DNA from: Candidatus Sulfotelmatobacter sp.
Lineage (GTDB): Bacteria > Acidobacteriota > Terriglobia > Terriglobales > Acidobacteriaceae
DNA length: 64,000 bases
Direction of reading: 5' to 3'
Assembly (NCBI GenBank): GCA_025462865.1
Contig: JAOAPI010000098.1
Span: 1-64,000, forward strand
Positions 43,705-51,586 of the stretch are shown here, piece after piece. The notes beneath the pieces were generated by a model. It did not search any database. It saw nothing but the letters and a program-made list of their open reading frames with translations, and had not been told where the DNA came from. The first letter of the stretch is position 1; each line of letters starts with the position of its first letter. Both the position numbers and the translations under genes were made by a program.

Positions 43705-45264
43705 TCATTTGTCATAGAGCCTGACTTCCACCTGAGGGAACCGCGCCCGCTCGATCCGCGGAAACGATCCCCCAAGAACCTGTTCGAGCATCAAGGTAGT
43801 CGCATCCGGATGGCCCGCAGTCTCGTTGCTCATCAGCACCACCCAGACCCGCCCATAGTTGCTTGCCGCTGATCGCAAAAGCTTCATGTCTGGCTTGCCG
43901 GTAACATCCCGATAATCCAAGTGGTCGCCGTGGCGAGGGAAAATAATCACCGGCGTCGCCGTCATCGCCTTTCCCGGATTTCTCGTTCGGAGCGAGCCGA
44001 AAAATTCATAGGGAATTCTCGCTTCCGCAATGTGAAAGAGAATGGCATCGTCCACGCGAGCATGATCGTAAATGTAGTTCGCAGCGGCTTCGGATCCATC
44101 ACGCTCCAGATCGAAGTCGTGATCGTAATAAGACAGCGTTCCCTGCAGCGAAAGCAGAAGCATTGCCGCCAGGCAAATGCCCATCATCCACGTTTTGCGC
44201 AGATTTGCCAGGCCAGCCGCGGCCAGAACAATCAGCGCCGGCAGACAGAAGATGAAATACCTCCCTAGAAAAATCGGCCGCGCCAGCGAAAGCACCAAGG
44301 TCAAAGCTATCGGGAAAAGTAACCAGATCAGCAGGAACTGCAGCCTCCAAACTTCCCACACAGGCCCAATTCTCAGTAGCCGCCCTCGCAGTGGCGAAAT
44401 CGCCGCCAAACAAGCCGCTATATACAGGAGGAGCAGAGGCCATCCATTGTTCCCCGCGAGGTGTTCCCAGAAAGCGAACACATCAATGAAGCCGAGCCGC
44501 GCGATCCAGCGGATCGGTCCCGCTCCAGTCTTAACTACAAATGCCAGCAAAGGCAGCACCGCAAGTCCGATTCCGACCCATGCACGGCGCATACTCGAAG
44601 GGACTGTCGTCCGCGCTCGGGAATACCGCGCTGGCTCGCCTCGCATCGACAACCAGTGGGCGGCCACAAGCAACAACGCGTACAAGTGAGCGTAGGCGGC
44701 GAGAGCGCTTGCCAGAATGTATCCCGAGCGATTTCGCCGCGACGGCTTCTGCAACCACTCGACAAAGAATGCGCTGGAGAGCGTGGCCAATAACAAAAAA
44801 AGCGAGTAGCTGCGTGCTTCCTGCGCATAACGAATGGCATACGCGTTGCAACTCATCAGAGCGACCGCAATCAGCCCCACACGCCGGTCAAACAGCTTGC
44901 AGCCCAGCCAGAAGATTGCCGGCAAGGCAGCCAGAGAGCAAAGCACGGAAAAGCTGCGGACGAAAAATGGATTGAATCCGAAATGCAGCCATCCCCGCAG
45001 CAGCACGTAATACAACGACATGTTGGCTTCTCGCCACCACAGCAGTCGTACCAAGTCGTGCCAACTCAGCCGTGCGACTTCCACGCTGAAGCACTCATCA
45101 AACCAGAAGGGCTTTCGCGCGAGAAAAAGGAAGCGCAAAGCTGCCGCCCCCGCAGTGAGGATTGCCAGAGTGAGTACGGACACCCAGCTTCTTGCTGGTT
45201 GTTCGGATGAGAATTGGCGCGGGTCGCCTGCGTCGCGGCTAACCGGCGTGTCTGGCTGATGCAT
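43705..45264 (-). CDS. Membrane glycosyltransferase (GT39/ArnT/GT83-like)
   Basis: A polytopic protein of about 519 residues, of the PMT/ArnT-like GT-C class that uses lipid-linked sugars. Its first outer loop has the expected acidic pair (KPFWFDECFSVEVARLSW), and there are about eleven hydrophobic segments through residue 400, followed by a soluble C-terminal domain. Substrate unknown. The start is ATG 45264 (MHQPDTP); the frame is open ten codons earlier. It diverges from the GT2 gene, so glycan or lipid-A modification genes cluster here. Confidence 0.85.
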   Translation of the reverse strand: MHQPDTPVSRDAGDPRQFSSEQPARSWVSVLTLAILTAGAAALRFLFLARKPFWFDECFSVEVARLSWHDLVRLLWWREANMSLYYVLLRGWLHFGFNPFFVRSFSVLCSLAALPAIFWLGCKLFDRRVGLIAVALMSCNAYAIRYAQEARSYSLFLLLATLSSAFFVEWLQKPSRRNRSGYILASALAAYAHLYALLLVAAHWLSMRGEPARYSRARTTVPSSMRRAWVGIGLAVLPLLAFVVKTGAGPIRWIARLGFIDVFAFWEHLAGNNGWPLLLLYIAACLAAISPLRGRLLRIGPVWEVWRLQFLLIWLLFPIALTLVLSLARPIFLGRYFIFCLPALIVLAAAGLANLRKTWMMGICLAAMLLLSLQGTLSYYDHDFDLERDGSEAAANYIYDHARVDDAILFHIAEARIPYEFFGSLRTRNPGKAMTATPVIIFPRHGDHLDYRDVTGKPDMKLLRSAASNYGRVWVVLMSNETAGHPDATTLMLEQVLGGSFPRIERARFPQVEVRLYDK

Positions 45265-45332
45265 GCTTTGCGCTGAAAAGACTGCGAATTCCAAATGATA
45301 CTATCTAGGAATGGCACCATGGAGATTCGTAT

Positions 45333-45395
45333 CGGGGCATGCCTCCAGGAATAACTTAAGAGTCCCAATTCTAAAGCGCCTTTAGGCGCTGGATT
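45333..45395. repeat. Palindromic repeat fragments in the glycosyltransferase divergent region
   Basis: GGGGCATGCCT is followed about 40 bases on by GCGCCT-TT-AGGCGC. Both parts resemble the element beginning at 42500. Confidence 0.5.
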
Positions 45396-45401
45396 TTCCG
45401 C

Positions 45402-46229
45402 ATGCCGATGACCGGAACATCATTGCAAGCCGCGCCGCTTAACAGCCAACCGTCAGCAATTGCGCGGTGGATCGGATGCGTGTCCGTGATCGTTCCCGTC
45501 TACAACGAGGTCGCGCATGTCGATGAGCTTCTGCAAGCTATCCATGCCTCGCCCGTGAAAAAAGAAATTATTATCGTCGACGATGGTTCCACCGACGGCA
45601 CTCGAGAGAAACTCCGGGCCATGGCGCTCGCCAACCAAATCGACGTCACCATCGTCTTTCACGAAAAGAACTGCGGAAAAGGCGCGGCCATCCGCACCGC
45701 GCTTGAATACGCACGCGGCGAATTTGTCCTGATCCAAGACTCCGACCTTGAATACGACCCTCAGGACTATCCTGCTCTGCTGCGTCCGCTCGAGCAGCGC
45801 GAAACCAACGTGGTTTACGGTGTACGCCCGGACCGTCCGGAACGGGGCCTGCGATTCTTCCTGGGTGCCAAGCTTCTGACGTATCTCGCCAATCTGCTTT
45901 ACAGAGCGGGCATCCACGACGAAGCAACTTGCTATAAGGTTTTCCGCCGCTCGCTGCTCGGACAAATTGATCTGGAATGCCAGCGCTTTGAATTCTGTCC
46001 CGAAGTTACCGCGAAGCTCAGCCGCCTCGGCGAGAAAATCGCGGAAGTGCCTATCTCCTACAAACCGCGCTCGGCTGGTGAAGGCAAAAAAATACGCCAC
46101 GCGGATGGCTGGCTCGCTATCTGGACTCTGCTCCGCCACCGCTTCACCCGCCGCGCAGGTTGGATGAGATCGGCCGGCAACACTCACACGCCGTTTGCGG
46201 TGAGCTTCTCCCGTGTTCCCTCAGAGTGA
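45402..46229 (+). CDS. Family 2 glycosyltransferase (DPM1-like)
   Basis: A 275-residue GT-A enzyme. The nucleotide-sugar binding strands are VSVIVPVYNE and IIIVDDGSTDGT, the metal motif is DSDLEYDP, and the acceptor-side segment is VYGVRPDR with a later ATCYKVFRRSL. It probably transfers a hexose from UDP/GDP to a lipid phosphate, as dolichol-phosphate mannosyltransferase or undecaprenyl-phosphate glucosyltransferase do, which could supply the neighbouring GT-C enzyme. No C-terminal membrane helix is apparent. Confidence 0.9.
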   Translation: MPMTGTSLQAAPLNSQPSAIARWIGCVSVIVPVYNEVAHVDELLQAIHASPVKKEIIIVDDGSTDGTREKLRAMALANQIDVTIVFHEKNCGKGAAIRTALEYARGEFVLIQDSDLEYDPQDYPALLRPLEQRETNVVYGVRPDRPERGLRFFLGAKLLTYLANLLYRAGIHDEATCYKVFRRSLLGQIDLECQRFEFCPEVTAKLSRLGEKIAEVPISYKPRSAGEGKKIRHADGWLAIWTLLRHRFTRRAGWMRSAGNTHTPFAVSFSRVPSE

Positions 46230-46332
46230 AGAAACTGAAAAACCTTGTACGCCCTCCTTGCTTCGGGAAATCCGAGCCCCGCCCTTCCTCTCCTGTAGAA
46301 TCTTGAGTTCGCCGATGCAGCGCGGCCACGCA

Positions 46333-47871
46333 ATGTTCAAGAAAATCCTGATAGCCAATCGTGGGGAAATTGCGGTTCGCGTCCTGCGCGCGTGCCACGA
46401 AATGGGAATCGCCGCCGTCGTTGTTTACTCCGACGTGGACCGCGCTGCGCTCCATGTCCGCAAAGCGGACGAAGCGTATCCCATCGGCCCTGCCGCGGCT
46501 AGCGAGTCCTATCTCAACATCCCTAAGATTCTCGATGTTGCCGCGCGATCCGGCGCCGAGGCCATTCATCCCGGCTATGGTTTCCTGTCCGAGAACGCAA
46601 AGTTCGCCCAGGCATGCCACGACGCAGGCGTAAAGTTCATCGGCCCTACCGCCGCCGCCATGGAGGCCATGGGATCAAAGACGCGCGCCCGCCAGGCCAT
46701 GGAAAAAGCCGGTGTTCCATTTGTGCCCGGCACTTCTCGCGGAGTCGCGTCGTTCGGGGAAGCCGAAAAAGCGGCCGCGAAGATCGGTTATCCAGTCATG
46801 CTGAAAGCGGCCGCAGGAGGCGGAGGCAAAGGCATGCGCCTTGTGCACGCTCCCGAACAACTGAAATCTGCGCTCGACGCGGCGCGCAGCGAGGCCGAAC
46901 GTTCTTTTGGTGACAGCGAAGTCTATATCGAGAAGGCCATCGTCAATCCGCGCCATATCGAGGTGCAGGTGCTGGCCGACGAACACGGAAACACCGTTTA
47001 CCTCGGCGAGCGGGAATGCTCGCTACAGCGCCGCCATCAGAAAGTGCTCGAAGAAGCGCCCTCGCCCGTCGTCGATCCCGACATGCGGCGCCGGATGGGC
47101 GAAGTCGCTGTTCGCGTCGCAAGAGCCGCGTCCTACACCAACGCCGGCACGGTCGAGTTTCTGGTCGATCAACCAACGAACGATCAGCCGCGAAATTTTT
47201 ATTTCCTCGAGATGAACACGCGCTTGCAGGTGGAACATCCGGTCACAGAGTTGATCACCGGCCTTGACCTTGTGAATTTGCAGATTCGTATTGCGTCGGG
47301 CGAAAGACTGCCTTTCACCCAGAATGACGTGAGCATCCGTGGCCACGCCATCGAATGCCGCATCTACACCGAAGATCCTGACAATAATTACTTTCCCAGT
47401 CCCGGCAAAATCAGCCTGTTGCAGGAACCCTCAGGTCCGGGAATCCGCGTGGATACGGGTATGTATGAAGGCTGGAACGTGCCCATTGATTACGATCCGC
47501 TGCTGGCCAAGCTGATCGGCTATGGCGCCGACCGCGAGCAGGCCGTCGCGCGACTCACGCGGGCTCTCAGCGAATACTTTGTGGGTGGGATCAAGACAAA
47601 TATTTCTTTGTTCCGGCGCATTTTGCGCGATGCGGATTTCCGCGCCGCCAATCTTGATACCGGATTCCTCGATCGTATGTTGAAGCGGACGGAGGACGGT
47701 CCTGTCGACTTAAAAACGGCGGAGGTAGCTGCCATCACTGCGGGCATGTTCGCCGCGTTGGGCTCGACCCCAACCGGAGCAGGAAATGCTACGGCTGGCG
47801 CCGCTTCGCAGACCGCCGATGAAACAGAATCCCAATGGAAAAGTGTGAGTCGCCGCGAAGCCTTGCGTTGA
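46333..47871 (+). CDS. accC: Biotin carboxylase of acetyl-CoA carboxylase
   Basis: Carboxylates biotin on the carrier protein with ATP and bicarbonate. The N-terminus is MFKKILIANRGEIAVRVLRA; the ATP-grasp core has AAAGGGGKGMRLV, HIEVQVLADEHGN, and EMNTRLQVEHPVTE. Length is 512 residues, about 60 more than E. coli AccC, because of an Ala/Thr-rich C-terminal tail and a small insertion (QPTNDQPRN) before the EMNTRLQ motif. The start at ATG 46333 is preferred over an open frame reaching 46213, which overlaps the previous gene. The carrier protein gene follows 50 bases downstream. Confidence 0.95.
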   Translation: MFKKILIANRGEIAVRVLRACHEMGIAAVVVYSDVDRAALHVRKADEAYPIGPAAASESYLNIPKILDVAARSGAEAIHPGYGFLSENAKFAQACHDAGVKFIGPTAAAMEAMGSKTRARQAMEKAGVPFVPGTSRGVASFGEAEKAAAKIGYPVMLKAAAGGGGKGMRLVHAPEQLKSALDAARSEAERSFGDSEVYIEKAIVNPRHIEVQVLADEHGNTVYLGERECSLQRRHQKVLEEAPSPVVDPDMRRRMGEVAVRVARAASYTNAGTVEFLVDQPTNDQPRNFYFLEMNTRLQVEHPVTELITGLDLVNLQIRIASGERLPFTQNDVSIRGHAIECRIYTEDPDNNYFPSPGKISLLQEPSGPGIRVDTGMYEGWNVPIDYDPLLAKLIGYGADREQAVARLTRALSEYFVGGIKTNISLFRRILRDADFRAANLDTGFLDRMLKRTEDGPVDLKTAEVAAITAGMFAALGSTPTGAGNATAGAASQTADETESQWKSVSRREALR

Positions 47872-47880
47872 CGCACTGGA

Positions 47881-47914
47881 ACGACTGGCCACTGATCACC
47901 GGCCACTGACCACT
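47881..47914. repeat. CCACTGACCACTG-type dispersed repeat between accC and the carrier gene
   Basis: ACTGGCCACTGATCACCGGC and following units, matching the class found inside mnmE, fill almost the whole gap. Confidence 0.75.
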
Positions 47915-47921
47915 GTTTTTT

Positions 47922-48416
47922 ATGCTCTACGACGTAACTATCGACGGCAAAAAGTACCGGCTTGACCTTTACCGGGTCGACGGACGCTGGTCCTGTCGCC
48001 TCGATGGCCGCGAGGTCGAGGTTGATGCAGTTCTCGCACGTCCCGATGTACTCTCGCTTCGCATCGGAAACCTGGCGTACGAAGTTAAGTCAGAACGGAT
48101 CGCGAATGATTTACAGCTGTCGGTCGGAAGCACTCGCTTTGCAGTCGAAGTCCGCGATCCTCGATCTCTGCGCGGCCGCTCCCGTGCGGAGGATAATCAG
48201 GGACCAAAAAAGATAACCGCCCCCATGCCTGGTAAGGTCGTACGCATTCTGGTTCACCAAGGCGACGAAGTGGAAGCTGGCGGTGGCGTTGCCGTGGTAG
48301 AAGCGATGAAGATGCAAAACGAGATCAAATCGCCGAAGAAGGGAACTGTTCAGAAAATATTGGTCACTGAAGGCGCCGCTGTGAATGCTGGCGATGTTCT
48401 GGCGATCGTCGAGTAA
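47922..48416 (+). CDS. Biotin carboxyl carrier protein
   Basis: A 164-residue carrier. The C-terminal biotinyl domain has the signature EAMKMQNEI in which the Lys is biotinylated, with KKITAPMPGKVVRILV before and KGTVQKILVTEGA after. The N-terminal 80 residues (LYDVTIDGKKYRLDLYRVDG) form a separate beta-rich region, as in carriers of acyl-CoA carboxylases. The gene follows accC and could work with it in acetyl-, propionyl- or other acyl-CoA carboxylation; AccD at 764 could be the other partner. Confidence 0.9.
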   Translation: MLYDVTIDGKKYRLDLYRVDGRWSCRLDGREVEVDAVLARPDVLSLRIGNLAYEVKSERIANDLQLSVGSTRFAVEVRDPRSLRGRSRAEDNQGPKKITAPMPGKVVRILVHQGDEVEAGGGVAVVEAMKMQNEIKSPKKGTVQKILVTEGAAVNAGDVLAIVE

Positions 48417-48454
48417 ACTAGCTTACCGCAGCCGAAAATGAATGTTTTAATCCG

Positions 48455-49519
48455 CTACTTCGTCAGCCCGTTGCTATCCAGCACTTTCCTGGCGTAATAA
48501 TTTTCCACTTTAGCGGAGTCGCGCAACACCTCGTAGTAAGCAGCCTTAAGCAACTGTTCGCGCCGGTCATGAAGCTGCGAGCGTACGGCCTGCTGCACTC
48601 GGGGATCAGACAAGTCGCGCTGCCCGGCGGGCTCTTTTGACACCAGCTTCACAACTCGGAACCCCACAGCCTGCTTGGTCGCGGGGTTCATCACCGTGAT
48701 GATCGGGCTATATTGTCCCGGCTTCAACTTAAGCACCAAATCGCGTGTGCCCGGATCGGTATTTCGTAAGGACGATTCAGGAATTGTTCCCAGATCGCCG
48801 CCGTTCCCGGAAGTCTCCGGGTCCTCTGAATAATTCATTGCCAGCGTTGCGAAATCGTCGCCGCTGTCCAGCCGGTTGGCGATCATCTGGATCTTCTTGC
48901 GTGCGTCACCCTCATTCTGAGCTTTGTTGTTCTGGTTGTGCACTTGCGGATTTGGCGCGGGAGTTACGAATATCTGCGCCAGGTGGTACTGCGGTTCAAT
49001 CAGATTGAACTCGGACTTGTGCGCCGTGAAGTAATCAGTGATGTCCTGGTCCGTGACATTAATCTTCGACGAGACTTCCTTATTCATCACCTTATCAACC
49101 GTAATCGAACGGCGGATATCGCGCTTGAAATCCTCCAGCGTGATCTTTTTTTCCTGCAACCTCTTATCGAACTCCTGCTGCGTATAAGGAGACTTGATCT
49201 CGTTGAGCTTCCGGTCCACTTCTTCTTCTGTAGCCAGCAGGCCAAGCTTTTCGGCGCGCCGCATCACCATCTCGTCATCGATCAACTGCCGCAGAATATT
49301 CAGCCGGAGAATCATGGCCTGTTCGCCCGCAGGCGGCTGTTGCGCGCTGGCGACTTGGTTGTCGTAGTACTTGTCGATGTCGGACCGGAAGATTTTGCGG
49401 CCATCCACGGTGGCCACCATGTCACCACTTACCTGGGATTTGCAACCCAGCAGCGTTGACAGCAAAATGGCAGCGATCGTCAATGCCATCGGCCGGGCAA
49501 AGCGTGCTTTTCTGTTCAA
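48455..49519 (-). CDS. SurA/PpiC-like peptidyl-prolyl isomerase lipoprotein
   Basis: A periplasmic chaperone or isomerase of about 354 residues. A lipoprotein signal ends in LLGC (Cys at about 26). The N-terminal chaperone region (SDIDKYYDNQVA, LRQLIDDEMVMRRAEKLGL) is of the SurA/SurA_N_3 type, followed by a parvulin domain with YHLAQIFVTP, DFATLAMNYSEDP and GGDLGTIPESSL. The TTG at 49519, six bases after GGGGAG, is preferred; the open frame to 49585 adds Arg-rich residues. It is upstream on the same strand from nothing obvious, but the DsbA-like gene lies 72 bases before it. Confidence 0.88.
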   Translation of the reverse strand: MNRKARFARPMALTIAAILLSTLLGCKSQVSGDMVATVDGRKIFRSDIDKYYDNQVASAQQPPAGEQAMILRLNILRQLIDDEMVMRRAEKLGLLATEEEVDRKLNEIKSPYTQQEFDKRLQEKKITLEDFKRDIRRSITVDKVMNKEVSSKINVTDQDITDYFTAHKSEFNLIEPQYHLAQIFVTPAPNPQVHNQNNKAQNEGDARKKIQMIANRLDSGDDFATLAMNYSEDPETSGNGGDLGTIPESSLRNTDPGTRDLVLKLKPGQYSPIITVMNPATKQAVGFRVVKLVSKEPAGQRDLSDPRVQQAVRSQLHDRREQLLKAAYYEVLRDSAKVENYYARKVLDSNGLTK

Positions 49520-49591
49520 AGGTGTTCTCCCCACTGACGGTCTACGGCGCACTCGAGTGCGCCAACAACCACCTCTCACCCGCATTCCGAA

Positions 49592-50518
49592 TTATTTGGA
49601 GGGCGGTGCTGAAGCCACTGCGCTATGCTCAGGAACTGGCAGGTTAGCATCCTTCAAGGCCTGATCCAGGGCTGCCCGCACCTCGCCGATTGGTACGGCC
49701 CCGTCAATTTTCTGGCCATTTATAAACAGAGTTGGCGTAGCTTCCACCCCAACTCCCTCAGCCTCTTTCATAGACGCCTTCACTGCGCTGTCATCTTGCG
49801 CCTTGATGCAAGACTGCAGCTTCGCCACGTCAAGGTTGTGCTTCTGACCCTGCAACGTCGCCAGCCGGTCCAGCGCATCCGTTCTAGCCGCTGGCGTCTT
49901 TTCATTGCCAACCTCGTGCTGGTTGGCGTGAATATAATCTGCAAAATCCCAATAGGCGTCGCCGTTCTGCGCTGCCAGACAATTGGCGTCCACCGCGGCA
50001 TGCGTGGCCCAGGGATGGATTTCCACCAGCGGATAATCCTTGTAAATGAAAGTTACGCGATCTCCGTATTCCTTCAGTATCTGCGGAAACAACGTCTGGT
50101 GCATCCGTGAGCAGAACGGACACTCGAAATCGTCGAAATTTACTACCACAACTTTGGACGCCTTCGCTCCCCGCGTTGGCCGGCCGCTGGTGTCGATCTT
50201 GCTCATCGTCACCGCAAACGGATCCTTGCTCAGGTCAAACTTGATCATCCGCATCATCGAAGCGTGATCTTTGGAAACCAGAAAGGTGAGGTCCTGCTTC
50301 TTTCCACCGTTGTCAATGGTTACGATGACCGACTCATAGTTCGGCATATCTGAACTTGCAGAAGGCGCGCCCACCACGATGTGAACCTCAGGGGGAATCT
50401 TGTAGTAGGAACGGACCTGGCGTTCAATCTTCTTGGTTAGATCGGGGGACGTCGATTGAGCAACACAGCCTAGACAAACAATCAGCAGCAAAAGAAAAGA
50501 ACGTCGGATCAGAGTCAC
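49592..50518 (-). CDS. Exported DsbA-like disulfide oxidoreductase
   Basis: A periplasmic thioredoxin-fold protein of about 308 residues. The signal segment (RRSFLLLLIVCLGC) is followed by a 120-residue N-terminal domain and a DsbA/DsbG-type domain with the redox motif CPFC in FDDFECPFCSRMHQTLFPQI and the cis-Pro VEATPTLFINGQKIDGA. It probably oxidises or isomerises disulfides of exported proteins. The start is likely GTG 50518; the longer open frame adds a Arg/Pro-rich N-terminus without signal character. It precedes the SurA-like gene. Confidence 0.87.
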   Translation of the reverse strand: MTLIRRSFLLLLIVCLGCVAQSTSPDLTKKIERQVRSYYKIPPEVHIVVGAPSASSDMPNYESVIVTIDNGGKKQDLTFLVSKDHASMMRMIKFDLSKDPFAVTMSKIDTSGRPTRGAKASKVVVVNFDDFECPFCSRMHQTLFPQILKEYGDRVTFIYKDYPLVEIHPWATHAAVDANCLAAQNGDAYWDFADYIHANQHEVGNEKTPAARTDALDRLATLQGQKHNLDVAKLQSCIKAQDDSAVKASMKEAEGVGVEATPTLFINGQKIDGAVPIGEVRAALDQALKDANLPVPEHSAVASAPPSK

Positions 50519-50645
50519 TAAAAACCGCCTTATTATCACAGGGTGAAGGTTGATTATCTCACAGCGCCGGAGTGGGCCGCCGAAAGGCCGGGCGTAGAAA
50601 CGCTCTTGCAGCGTGAACATTCTACCGCCGCAATGCCCTTATTTT

Positions 50646-51485
50646 TCAACTAATTCGCTGCAATAAATTCGTCGCGGGCAGCAGCGCGTTCATCGACCCC
50701 GAGCGGAAGCCTTCCAGGTCAAGGGTCACGAACTTAAAGCCCAGCGCTTTGAAGATTGTCGTGAACTGCGACGTCATTGCAGGGTCGAGTGCCCGCTCAA
50801 ACTCATCACGTGCAATCTCAATGCGGACAATGTCTCCGTGATGCCGCACGCGGAACTGGCGAAAGCCCAGCGACCGCATCGCGTCCTCGCCTTTTTCCAC
50901 CACTTCGAGCGCCTCCCTCGTAACGGGCCGGCCGTATTCAATGCGCGACGAGAGGCAGGCCGCCGCTGGTTTGTCCCAGATACGCAGGCCAGCGTGCCGC
51001 GCAAGAGTTCGAATATCTTCTTTGCCGAGCCTGATATCGAGCAGCGGCGCCACCACGTGATGTGCGTTCGCCGCCTTTTGTCCGGGACGGAAGTCGCCCT
51101 GATCGTCCAGATTCATCCCGTACGCGATAGCATCAAAGCCGCGCGCCCCGCGCAAGGCTTCCATCAAAGTAAACAATTCATCCTTGCAGAAAAAACATCG
51201 CTGCGCGTCGTTGCGTACATACTCCGGGCGATCCATTTCCGAAGTTTTGATTACTTCCAGCGGAATCGATTGCTCCTCGGCAAAGCTAACGGCGTCGGTA
51301 AGTTGGGTGCGGGCCAGGCTTGGCGAGTCGGCAATCACAGCCAGCATCTTTTCTCCCAGCGCTCGATGGGCAGCCCACGCCAGATACGCGGAATCCACGC
51401 CGCCGGAGTACGCGACCAGCAGGCGCCCCAGTTTATGCAAGTGGGCCTCTAGCTGACGCTCTTTCTTCTCGATGTCGGTTTCCAT
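50646..51485 (-). CDS. larE: LarE-like ATP-dependent sulfur transferase
   Basis: A 279-residue PP-loop protein. SGGVDSAYLAW is the pyrophosphatase motif, RCFFCKDEL a cysteine pair, and the sacrificial or catalytic Cys sits in KPAAACLSSRI near residue 177, like Cys176 of Lactobacillus plantarum LarE. In that system LarE supplies sulfur for the nickel-pincer cofactor of lactate racemase. Here larA, larB and larC are not adjacent, so the target may differ; ExsB-type or tRNA thiolation roles are alternatives. Confidence 0.85.
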   Translation of the reverse strand: METDIEKKERQLEAHLHKLGRLLVAYSGGVDSAYLAWAAHRALGEKMLAVIADSPSLARTQLTDAVSFAEEQSIPLEVIKTSEMDRPEYVRNDAQRCFFCKDELFTLMEALRGARGFDAIAYGMNLDDQGDFRPGQKAANAHHVVAPLLDIRLGKEDIRTLARHAGLRIWDKPAAACLSSRIEYGRPVTREALEVVEKGEDAMRSLGFRQFRVRHHGDIVRIEIARDEFERALDPAMTSQFTTIFKALGFKFVTLDLEGFRSGSMNALLPATNLLQRIS

Positions 51486-51586
51486 GGTGAACCTATGATT
51501 ATGTTAGCAGGCTCGATGATCGTCTGGATGCGGGCAACTCGCTCCCGGTTGCCGCCGGAATCGATCCGCTGCCAGGTCTCCGGGCC

